Assembly: GCF_000621605.1 (NCBI RefSeq)
Contig: NZ_JHXX01000007.1
Coordinates: 1 to 64,000 of the forward strand
Reading direction: 5' to 3'
Origin: Butyrivibrio sp. MC2021
GTDB lineage: Bacteria > Bacillota > Clostridia > Lachnospirales > Lachnospiraceae
Length of the DNA: 64,000 nucleotides
Part shown: piece after piece, positions 16,935 to 24,443 of the stretch
Layout: the number at the start of each line of letters is the position of its first letter
Position numbering within the stretch: the stretch's first letter is position 1
The notes under the pieces: model-generated
What the model was told of the DNA's origin: nothing
The model's input: only the letters and a program-made list of their open reading frames with translations
The model's database searches: none
Translations under genes and position numbers: made by a program

Positions 16935-17963
16935 TCAAAGCTTCCTGGTGGATTCTCCTTCGATAAGCTCACCGGGAAATACAATATGCTTATGACGGCT
17001 CTCCCCATCTATGATCTCGAAAAGAAGCTTCATGGTCTCCTTGGAGATATCTCCCATGGGCTGTCGGATGGTGGTAAGCCTAGGCACTGAATAGGCTGCC
17101 AGCTCCTGTCCGTCAAAGCCTGCCAGGCTCACATCCTCGGGAACCCTAAGTCCCGCATCTGCAAAGGCCCTGAGGGCACCGATGGCAAGAACGTCGGATA
17201 CGCAGTACAGGGCGGTGAATTCTTCGCCGGACTCTATAAGAGCCTTGGTGGTGTCATAGCCGTTCTGCAGGGTATAGATTCTCTTATCAACGTTTCTGAT
17301 AAGCTTGTTATTGATCTCGATATTATTCTCCTTGAGAGCCTGAAGATAGCCCTCGAGACGAAGTCTTACGATGGAGGGAGTATCGCTGCCCTCAGCCATA
17401 ATGGCGATCTTCCTGTGGCCGAGACCTATAAGATACTCAACGATCTTTTTGCTCTCAAAGGCATCATCCACAGACACCGTGGAATAGGCGTTCCTGTTAA
17501 GGTTATCGGAGATATCCGAGCCTATGGTGGCAAAAACCACAGGGACGTTCAGCTGTTTAACCTTGGCAGAGGAGTGCTTGGTACTGCCTCCCATAAAGAT
17601 GATTCCGCGAAGTCTCTTCTCTTTTTCAAGCTCAAGAGCAACATCCACCTCATCCTCATAGGCCTCTACGTGACGAAGCACCAGAGCATAGCCTCTCTTC
17701 TCTGTCTCAGACTCCACCACCTCGATCATGGGCGCGAAAAAGGGGTTGGTTATTCCCTTCACCAGCACCGCAATGCACTTGGCATCGGTTCTCTTAAGGT
17801 TCCTGGCGCTGTTGTTGGGAATATAGCCGGTCTCCCTGATGACCTCCATGATCTTTTTCTTGGTCTCCGGATTTATATCCGAATGATTATTGATAGCCCT
17901 GGATACGGTGCTGACACCAACACCGCATCTCTTGGCGATTTCAACTATCGTTATCTCTGCCAT
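16935..17963 (-). CDS. LacI family transcriptional regulator (MalR-like by context)
   Basis: 342 residues. The N-terminal LacI HTH is 'ITIVEIAKRCGVGVSTVSRA' with the hinge 'NNSARNLKR' around 51-59. The periplasmic-binding-type effector domain ends 'PEDVSLAGFDGQELAAYSVP' and 'LTTIRQPMGDI'. It starts 15 bp after the malQ stop on the same strand, so it is co-transcribed with 4-alpha-glucanotransferase. The likely ligand is maltose or a maltodextrin derivative and the likely operator is the palindrome at 19536-19547. Both are inferred from context. Confidence 0.9.
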   Translation of the reverse strand: MAEITIVEIAKRCGVGVSTVSRAINNHSDINPETKKKIMEVIRETGYIPNNSARNLKRTDAKCIAVLVKGITNPFFAPMIEVVESETEKRGYALVLRHVEAYEDEVDVALELEKEKRLRGIIFMGGSTKHSSAKVKQLNVPVVFATIGSDISDNLNRNAYSTVSVDDAFESKKIVEYLIGLGHRKIAIMAEGSDTPSIVRLRLEGYLQALKENNIEINNKLIRNVDKRIYTLQNGYDTTKALIESGEEFTALYCVSDVLAIGALRAFADAGLRVPEDVSLAGFDGQELAAYSVPRLTTIRQPMGDISKETMKLLFEIIDGESRHKHIVFPGELIEGESTRKL

Positions 17964-17978
17964 AGCTGTACTCTCACT

Positions 17979-19490
17979 TTACTGCAATCTGCCGTATATT
18001 CTAGCATAATCATGCATCTTCTGGCAAAGCTCTTTTGTCAGAGCATCCTTCTTCATTCTCCATACCCAGTTGCCTCCCAGAGTGGAAGGGGTATTGATGC
18101 GGGCATAGCCGGGAAGCTCCAGATAGTCCTGCATAGGAATGATGGCCGTATCGGAAACACTGGCAAAAGCGGATCTGATGCACTCCCATACCGCATCCTT
18201 GGCATAGTGGATCCCGAGATATTCCTTGGCAAATTTCTTGTCATTTCTGGGAAGCTTGTCAAACCAGCCTCTTGTGGTATCGTTGTCGTGGGTTCCGGTG
18301 TAAACAATGCAGTTCTTGGTGTAGTTGTGAGGAAGGTAGTCGCTCTCCTCCCTGGAATCAAAGGCAAACTGCAGGATCTTCATGCCGGGGAAGCCGGTCT
18401 TCTGCACAAGCTTGATAACAGAAGGAGTAAGGAAGCCCAGATCCTCAGCGATGACTCTCTTTTCTCCCAGTTCCTTTTTCATGGTGTTGAAAAGATCGAT
18501 TCCGGGGCCCTTGCGCCACTCGCCGATCTCAGCCGTGGCATTGCCGTAAGGAATTGCATAATACTCATCAAAGCCTCTGAAGTGATCGATCCTGACTACG
18601 TCATAAAGCCTGTAGCACTGAGCGATTCTCTTCATCCACCACTTGTAGCCTGTCTTCTTGTGATAATCCCAACGGTACAGCGGGTTACCCCAGAGCTGAC
18701 CTGTGGCACTGAAGGCATCCGGAGGACATCCTGCCACATCAATGGGAGTGTTCTTTTTATCCAGTAAAAAGAGCTCCGGATTGGCCCAGGTATCTGCGCT
18801 GTCAAAGGCAACGTAGATAGGAATGTCACCGATTATATCGATACCCTTATCATTGGCATAGCTTTTAAGTTTGGACCACTGCTGTGAGAACAGGAACTGC
18901 AGGAAGCAATAGAAATCCACTTCCTTGGCATACTTTTGGGCAGCCTCCTTAATCGCAGCGCTCTTACGAAGTCTCACGCCCTCTTCCCAAGTGTTCCATG
19001 CCCTTCCGTCGTAGGCATTCTTCAGTGCCATGAAAAGCGCATAGTCTGAAAGCCAGTCGTTATCCTTATTCTTCTTGAAGGCTTCGAAGTCCTTCTTAAG
19101 AGCCGCTGCATTCTTGGCCTTATCCCTATTGTCGTAGGCCTTCATAAGAAGCTTAAAGCGCGCTCTGTACATTTTTTCATAATCAATATATTCCTCGGAG
19201 CCACCAAAATCACATTTGTCGGCATCCTCACGGGACAGAAATCCCTCCTCTATAAGAGTCTCTATATCTATAAAATATGGGTTTCCTGCAAAAGTAGAAA
19301 ATGACTGATACGGAGAATCCCCGTAACTTGTCTGGCCCAGCGGCAGTATCTGCCAGTAGCTCTGGCCGGCCTCCTTAAGAAAGTCAACAAATTCATAAGC
19401 CTCCTTTGAAAAAGTGCCGATTCCATATGCTGATGGAAGTGAAAAGATTGGCATCAGCACTCCACAAGCCCTATTACCCTTCTTTGCCAT
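17979..19490 (-). CDS. malQ: 4-alpha-glucanotransferase (amylomaltase), GH77
   Basis: 503 residues. GH77 landmarks in order: 'ACGVLMPIFSLPSAYGIG', 'SYWQILPLGQTSYGDSPYQS', 'VVRIDHFRGFDEYYAIPYG' (nucleophile Asp in the RIDHFRG motif), 'VIAEDLGFLTPSV' (acid/base Glu in AEDLG) and 'YTGTHDNDTTRGW' (third acidic residue). It transfers glucan segments between alpha-1,4-glucans in cytoplasmic maltodextrin or glycogen metabolism. AGGGGT precedes the ATG at 19490. It is the first gene of an operon with the LacI regulator. Confidence 0.96.
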   Translation of the reverse strand: MAKKGNRACGVLMPIFSLPSAYGIGTFSKEAYEFVDFLKEAGQSYWQILPLGQTSYGDSPYQSFSTFAGNPYFIDIETLIEEGFLSREDADKCDFGGSEEYIDYEKMYRARFKLLMKAYDNRDKAKNAAALKKDFEAFKKNKDNDWLSDYALFMALKNAYDGRAWNTWEEGVRLRKSAAIKEAAQKYAKEVDFYCFLQFLFSQQWSKLKSYANDKGIDIIGDIPIYVAFDSADTWANPELFLLDKKNTPIDVAGCPPDAFSATGQLWGNPLYRWDYHKKTGYKWWMKRIAQCYRLYDVVRIDHFRGFDEYYAIPYGNATAEIGEWRKGPGIDLFNTMKKELGEKRVIAEDLGFLTPSVIKLVQKTGFPGMKILQFAFDSREESDYLPHNYTKNCIVYTGTHDNDTTRGWFDKLPRNDKKFAKEYLGIHYAKDAVWECIRSAFASVSDTAIIPMQDYLELPGYARINTPSTLGGNWVWRMKKDALTKELCQKMHDYARIYGRLQ

Positions 19491-19535
19491 AATTACCCCT
19501 TTCCTTAAAAATCTCCGGAAATTTTGCACGTTCCC

Positions 19536-19584
19536 GGTAACGTTTCCATAAATCCATGGTATCAGTTTTTCGTTTGCTTTTCAA
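19536..19584 (-). promoter_or_regulatory. malQ promoter with LacI-type operator
   Basis: On the minus strand TTGAAA (19579-19584) and TACCAT (19556-19561) are separated by exactly 17 nt. Just downstream lies the near-palindrome GGAAACGTTACC (19536-19547), centred on CG as in LacI/MalR operators. A repressor bound there would block transcription. The downstream LacI gene is the obvious candidate. Confidence 0.7.
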
Positions 19585-19638
19585 GCTCCATTTAACGGTT
19601 AAAAAGGTATTAAAAATTGTTAAAAAACGGTAAATCGT

Positions 19639-19667
19639 TTGAAGTATCGCAGTTTCCGTGATATATT
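19639..19667 (+). promoter_or_regulatory. Promoter of the TetR regulator gene
   Basis: TTGAAG (19639-19644) and TATATT (19662-19667) are 17 nt apart on the plus strand, about 50 bp before the TetR start. It is divergent from the malQ promoter. Confidence 0.6.
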
Positions 19668-19715
19668 TAAACTAGACTAACATGGTCAACAGCATAAAAG
19701 AACAGGAACCGAATT

Positions 19716-20330
19716 ATGAATGAGAAATTTTTTGAACTAAAAAAAGAAAAGCAGGACCGTATGATAAATGCCGCTCTATACGTATTTGGTCAGTACGGCT
19801 ATTACCATGCCAGCACCGACGAGATCGTCAAGCATGCCGGCATCAGCAAGGGGCTGCTTTTTCATTATTTTTCCAGCAAGATAGGTCTTTATTCCTTCCT
19901 GTACGACTATGCCACAAGATTTGTGACTCTGGAGCTGACACAGAACGTGGAGAAAAATGAGGACAGATACTTTGAACTCTATTCTCAGATCACCGCCGCC
20001 AGGGCAGCTGCCATGTCACAGTACCCTTACGTGTTTATTTTCCTGAGTAAAGCCAATGAGGAGACCCATCCCGAGGCCCTGCAGGAAATCTCTGAGAGAA
20101 GGGAAAAATACAACAGGCTTATGGTGGCCCTGAAGGACAGAGCCGATATCACAGGCTTTGCTCCCGGGATCGATTACTCCAAGGTTGGCGTGATCCTGGA
20201 TCACACCATAGACGGTATTCTCCTTAAGCATGTAAAGGGTGAAAACTTCAGATCCGACCTGTTTCTTGAGGAAGCAGAGGAATATATAGAAATGATAAAA
20301 CGCATGTCCTTTGAAAAGGAACTTCAGTAA
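19716..20330 (+). CDS. TetR/AcrR family transcriptional regulator
   Basis: 204 residues. The N-terminal TetR HTH spans about 14-60: 'RMINAALYVFGQYGYYHAST', 'DEIVKHAGISKGLLFHYFSS'. The C-terminal ligand domain is all-helical and not assignable to a known effector. The protein belongs to the broad group where the HTH ends in 'KGLLFHYF'. The following PfkB-like gene starts 35 bp downstream on the same strand, so the two may share a transcript. Whether the regulator controls that gene is unknown. Confidence 0.9.
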   Translation: MNEKFFELKKEKQDRMINAALYVFGQYGYYHASTDEIVKHAGISKGLLFHYFSSKIGLYSFLYDYATRFVTLELTQNVEKNEDRYFELYSQITAARAAAMSQYPYVFIFLSKANEETHPEALQEISERREKYNRLMVALKDRADITGFAPGIDYSKVGVILDHTIDGILLKHVKGENFRSDLFLEEAEEYIEMIKRMSFEKELQ

Positions 20331-20365
20331 TCTTTCATAGGCATTTATGAAATAAGGAGGCTGAC

Positions 20366-21301
20366 ATGAGTAAGTTCTTAGTTGCAGGCGTTACACAGAT
20401 CGAGACCATTGTCCGTGTTGACAAGATCCCGGTAAGCTATGCTCCGCTGACCAGTGTAAACGACTCTATTTTTACCGCTGTGGGCGGTGATGCTTACAAT
20501 GAGTCCCTGGCTCTTAAATGGCTTGGGGACGAGGTTACATTTATGTCCATAGTGGGCAGAAATCAGGATCTTGGTATCATCAATCCTCATGACAGAAAGA
20601 TTACTCTTTCAACTGAATACATTATTCCCCAGATGAAGGAAACTCCGACTGAAGTTGTTCTCTATGACAAGGACAGAAAACAGCAGATTTTCGAGGACAT
20701 CAAAGACCTTCGAGAAAATGTATATGACATGTCCATGGTGGCTCCCATTGCAGAAAGCTGCGATATGATGGTCCTGGCCAATGCCAACTTCTGCCGTCCC
20801 TTCGCCAAGGCCGCAGTGGAGCACAAAAAGCCCATAGCTGTTAACATCAGAAGCTACAAACCTGAGAAGGAAAAGTACAACACTGATTTCCTGGAACCCG
20901 CCAAGGTTCTCTACTTCAGTGACGATACTCTTCATGAAGACCCCTACGCTTTCATAGACCGTATGGCCAATACCTACGGAACAGAGATCATTATTCTGGG
21001 ACAGGGAAGCGAAGGCCTTATCCTCTTTGATAAGACCAAGGACGTCAGGGTTCATTACAAGACCGTCAAGACCAACGAGGTTGTAAATACCATCGGTGCC
21101 GGAAATGCTCTCTTTGCCTGCTTCCTCCATTACTACATGGAGACCGGGGACAGCGTAAATGCCATTAAGAATGCCCTTTTGTTTGCATCCTACAAGATAG
21201 GCTACATGGGAACTTCCAACGGATTCATGACCACAGAGCAGCTTGAACAGTGGCGTAACCTGATCTGGGGCATCAAAAAAGACCAGTGGACCGAAGATTA
21301 A
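20366..21301 (+). CDS. PfkB-family carbohydrate kinase homologue with altered catalytic motif
   Basis: 311 residues with the ribokinase/PfkB fold. The N-terminal substrate part is 'FLVAGVTQIETIVRVDKIP' and 'GGDAYNESLALKWLGDEV'; the PfkB signature region near the C-terminus reads 'VVNTIGAGNALFACFL'. In active members this is DTxGAGD, where the last Asp is the catalytic base. Here residue 247 is Asn (codon AAT), and the first Asp is also Asn (241). This suggests a weak or absent kinase activity, or a binding role. AAGGAGG precedes the ATG. It lies downstream of the TetR gene. The substrate cannot be read from sequence. Confidence 0.85.
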   Translation: MSKFLVAGVTQIETIVRVDKIPVSYAPLTSVNDSIFTAVGGDAYNESLALKWLGDEVTFMSIVGRNQDLGIINPHDRKITLSTEYIIPQMKETPTEVVLYDKDRKQQIFEDIKDLRENVYDMSMVAPIAESCDMMVLANANFCRPFAKAAVEHKKPIAVNIRSYKPEKEKYNTDFLEPAKVLYFSDDTLHEDPYAFIDRMANTYGTEIIILGQGSEGLILFDKTKDVRVHYKTVKTNEVVNTIGAGNALFACFLHYYMETGDSVNAIKNALLFASYKIGYMGTSNGFMTTEQLEQWRNLIWGIKKDQWTED

Positions 21302-21388
21302 CCCTCATGAACACTGAAAAAATCTCTTTCATTTATATCTGAATTGTATTAAAATTATTTTAGTGTTTTTAATTGAGGAGGGTTCATT

Positions 21389-21718
21389 ATGTCTAAGAAA
21401 AGCGGCTTTGCGAAATTCCTTTTATTCTGTGCTGCGGTTGGAGCAGCTTTTGCAGGTATCTATTACTACCTGACCAAGAGAGATGAGCGTATTGCTGAGG
21501 GGTTTGATGATGACGATTTCGATGACTTCGACGATTTCGAGGATGATGACATCGATACCACTTCAGATTTTAAATTCGGAACAAGAAAGTATGTAGACAT
21601 CACATCCGGTGAAGAGGAAAAAGATTCCGAGGCAGAGACCAAGGAAGCTCCCGCTGAAGAGAAGAAAGACAGCGAAGAGCCTGACGAGTCCGAAGAATTC
21701 TTCGATGACGAGCAATAA
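21389..21718 (+). CDS. Small membrane-anchored acidic protein, unknown
   Basis: 109 residues. One N-terminal membrane helix ('FLLFCAAVGAAFAGIYYYL') is preceded by lysines, so the N-terminus is likely inside. An extremely acidic tail follows with Asp/Phe repeats (DDDDFDDFDDFEDDD) and Glu/Lys-rich blocks. The pattern resembles YtxH-type envelope proteins only loosely. GAGGAGGG precedes the ATG, and a strong terminator follows, so it is a single-gene unit. The function is not recognised. Confidence 0.75.
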   Translation: MSKKSGFAKFLLFCAAVGAAFAGIYYYLTKRDERIAEGFDDDDFDDFDDFEDDDIDTTSDFKFGTRKYVDITSGEEEKDSEAETKEAPAEEKKDSEEPDESEEFFDDEQ

Positions 21719-21731
21719 TGAGCATAAGATA

Positions 21732-21763
21732 AGCGGCAGATCCTAGGACCTGCCGCTTTTTTT
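21732..21763. terminator. Terminator after the small acidic protein gene
   Basis: GCGGCAG...CTGCCGC with inner TCCTAGGA pairing makes an almost complete hairpin followed by TTTTTTT on the plus strand. The convergent DUF2225 gene may use it in reverse. Confidence 0.88.
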
Positions 21764-21779
21764 ATGCTTATTTGTCTGA

Positions 21780-22631
21780 TTACTGATTCTTTTCAGCCAG
21801 CTTCTCCTTCAGAAGACGGGCCTTGTCTTTGATTCTGGAATTGGCCACACGGGAAACCAGGATCTCTCCGATCATCTTGCTGGCGATATCATCCTGATCC
21901 GTTTCAACGGCCAGGGCTGCCATCAGGTAGTCAAGAGTGGTGGAATCCATGCCTGCAATAGGAAATTCCTCGGACTGCCTTGCCATGATAAAGCCTTCCA
22001 GAGCGTTATTCAGAAGCTCTTTCTCCTCAGCATCATTGGCTGCCTTCTTCTGCTCATAGCCATCCTCGGAAGGGTCAAGGCGCTGAGTCTCTCCTCTGAT
22101 TACCCAGGCTGTCTTAAGACAGATATATGCCTTCTCACTGTTCTTGGCCTTTTTTACCACCGCATTGGCAAGGGCCAGCTGATACAGGCTTCTGGCATAT
22201 TCATAGTCGTAGGTGGGGCCGTCATGCTCTAACTTCTTGTAGTTCATGCTGATCTTATTTCTGATGTCATCGATCTGGTATTTGTTCACCGTGGTGAAAT
22301 ACCTTCCGAGAGCAGCATAGCCGCACTCGGGGCAAGCGATAACATCATACTTGTTCTGATCCAGCTCGTCATAGTCAGGCCTTAAGTCAATATCCACATT
22401 CTTCATCCTGACCTTACCTGTTCTGACGGTCTTCACCTCAAAATCGACTTCGCAGATAGGACATTTGTATTTTTTATCAAAAAGATAATCCTCTTCATTT
22501 ACCAGAGACAATTTCTTAACAGGAGCCTCTTCCTTTTTAACTGCAGCCTGTTTTTTCTTAGGATCCTCAAAAAGCTCCCCCTTGCCGATGCCCCCAAGTC
22601 CAAGTTTTTCAAGTCCTGAAAAAATACCCAT
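21780..22631 (-). CDS. DUF2225 family protein with zinc-ribbon-like CxxC pairs
   Basis: 283 residues. The N-terminal part is variable; the conserved core begins 'KYKCPICEVDFEVKTVRTGK' and continues 'DIDLRPDYDELDQNKYDVIA' then 'CPECGYAALGRYF'. The two CxxC pairs suggest a zinc site. The remainder is a helical, TPR-like region ('YEYARSLYQLALANAVVKKA'). This matches DUF2225, a Firmicutes family without assigned function. The gene lies 24 bp downstream of glnS on the same strand and probably shares its transcript. Confidence 0.85.
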   Translation of the reverse strand: MGIFSGLEKLGLGGIGKGELFEDPKKKQAAVKKEEAPVKKLSLVNEEDYLFDKKYKCPICEVDFEVKTVRTGKVRMKNVDIDLRPDYDELDQNKYDVIACPECGYAALGRYFTTVNKYQIDDIRNKISMNYKKLEHDGPTYDYEYARSLYQLALANAVVKKAKNSEKAYICLKTAWVIRGETQRLDPSEDGYEQKKAANDAEEKELLNNALEGFIMARQSEEFPIAGMDSTTLDYLMAALAVETDQDDIASKMIGEILVSRVANSRIKDKARLLKEKLAEKNQ

Positions 22632-22655
22632 AACCTACCTCTTTTCTTAAGCTAA

Positions 22656-24362
22656 TCAGTTTTTAGGTAATACAAAAGAACTCTTAAGTGACACTATCCT
22701 GTTAAATACAGGTGCTCCAGGTTTGGAATCCTTGCTGTCCACACAGAAGAATCCGTTTCTTACAAACTGGAATTTATCATAAGCCAGCGCCTTACCAAGT
22801 TCAGGCTCAAGCTTAGCCTCTTTTATTACAGTGATCGAATTCGGATTAAGGTTCAGGGATCCGTCCTCGTTGTAAACACCCTTCTCTTCGTCGATGATGT
22901 TCTCGTACAGGCGAACCTCTGCAGTCACCGCCTCTTTGGCAGCTACCCAGTGAATTGTTCCCTTGACCTTTCTTCCGTCAGGGCTGTCGCCGCCCTTGGT
23001 CTGGGGATCATAGGTGCAATGGATCTCGGTAACCAGTCCATTCTCATCCTTAACAAAGCTGTTACAGGTCACAAAGTAAGCATTCATAAGTCTTACTTCG
23101 TTGCCGGGGAAAAGGCGGAAATACTTCTTTGGAGGTTCCTCCATAAAGTCTTCTCTCTCGATCCAAAGCTCTTTTCCGAAGGGGATCTTTCTTGTTCCCA
23201 TCTCAGGAACTTCCTTATTGTTCTCAATCTCAAGGTACTCTGTCTCTCCCTCCGGATAGTTGTCGATGATAAGCTTCACCGGATCAAGGATAGCCAGCAT
23301 TCTCTTTGCCTTGAGCTTGAGATCCTCTCTGATGCAGTATTCCAGCATTGCATACTCCGCTGTGGAGTTGGCCTTACTGATACCGCACATATCAACAAAC
23401 ATCTTGATGGATTCGGGAGTGAATCCGCGTCTTCTGAGGGATGCGATGGTCACAAGTCTGGGATCGTCCCATCCGTCTACGATTCCGTCCTCCACAAGGC
23501 GCTTGATGTATCTCTTACCTGTTACCACGTTGTTGAGATAGAGCTTGGCAAACTCGATCTGACGCGGAGGGTTCTTGTACTCACACTCATTTTTTACCCA
23601 GTCGTATAAAGGTCTGTGGTCCTCGAACTCCAGTGTACACAGGGAGTGGGTGATTCCCTCGATGGCATCCTCAATGGGATGAGCAAAATCGTACATGGGA
23701 TAAATGCACCACTTGTCCCCGGTTCTGGCGTGGGTCATGTGGGCCACTCTGTAAATGATAGGATCTCTCATGTTGATGTTGGGAGATGCCATATCTATCT
23801 TGGCACGAAGAGTAACTGAGCCGTCCTCAAACTTGCCGTTCTTCATATCCTCAAAGAGCTTCAGATTCTCTTCAACGCTTCTGTTTCTGTTGGGGTCCTC
23901 TTTTCCGGGCTCTGTAAGGGTTCCTCTGTACTCTCTCATCTCGTCGGCGGTGAGTTCTGAAACATAGGCCTTGCCCTTCTTGATGAGCTTTACAGCGTCC
24001 TCATACATCTCATCGAAATAGTCAGATGCATGGAAAAGTCTGTCCTCGTAATCAGCTCCAAGCCACTTCACGTCCTCGATGATGGAATCCATGAATTCCT
24101 GCTTCTCCTTGGTAGGATTGGTATCATCGAATCTCATGTTGAACTTGCCGTTATATTCCTTGGCCATACCGTAGTTGAGAAGTATGCTCTTGGCATGTCC
24201 GATATGTAAAAAACCGTTGGGCTCCGGCGGGAAACGTGTATGAACGTGATCGTAAACGCCCTCTGCCAGGTCCTTGTCAATTGCCTGCTCTATGAAATGT
24301 CTGGAAGGTGTGTTGTCGCCCTCAGCATTTTCGTTTAAATTTTTGATTGCTTCATCTGCCAT
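22656..24362 (-). CDS. glnS: Glutaminyl-tRNA synthetase with non-canonical KMSKS region
   Basis: 568 residues, class I aminoacyl-tRNA synthetase. The HIGH motif is HIGH at 53-56 in '[17 protein letters not shown]'. Specificity and acceptor-stem elements include 'FRFDDTNP'-like residues 77-83 and '[19 protein letters not shown]'. The position of the usual MSKRK loop reads VVTGKR (279-284), just before '[19 protein letters not shown]'. The C-terminal beta-barrels (about 345-560) are complete. It charges tRNA-Gln directly, so the organism need not depend solely on GatCAB for Gln-tRNA. No T-box leader is visible upstream. Confidence 0.95.
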   Translation of the reverse strand: MADEAIKNLNENAEGDNTPSRHFIEQAIDKDLAEGVYDHVHTRFPPEPNGFLHIGHAKSILLNYGMAKEYNGKFNMRFDDTNPTKEKQEFMDSIIEDVKWLGADYEDRLFHASDYFDEMYEDAVKLIKKGKAYVSELTADEMREYRGTLTEPGKEDPNRNRSVEENLKLFEDMKNGKFEDGSVTLRAKIDMASPNINMRDPIIYRVAHMTHARTGDKWCIYPMYDFAHPIEDAIEGITHSLCTLEFEDHRPLYDWVKNECEYKNPPRQIEFAKLYLNNVVTGKRYIKRLVEDGIVDGWDDPRLVTIASLRRRGFTPESIKMFVDMCGISKANSTAEYAMLEYCIREDLKLKAKRMLAILDPVKLIIDNYPEGETEYLEIENNKEVPEMGTRKIPFGKELWIEREDFMEEPPKKYFRLFPGNEVRLMNAYFVTCNSFVKDENGLVTEIHCTYDPQTKGGDSPDGRKVKGTIHWVAAKEAVTAEVRLYENIIDEEKGVYNEDGSLNLNPNSITVIKEAKLEPELGKALAYDKFQFVRNGFFCVDSKDSKPGAPVFNRIVSLKSSFVLPKN

Positions 24363-24443
24363 TACTGAAAACCAACTTTCTATTTATTATCAGCTAAAAA
24401 GTTATAACACTATCTTATCATTAATCCGTCAACAATTGAATTG

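Noticed and set aside
24363..24443. T-box leader before glnS
   Set aside because: The conserved T-box and specifier loop sequences are not present in the short upstream region.
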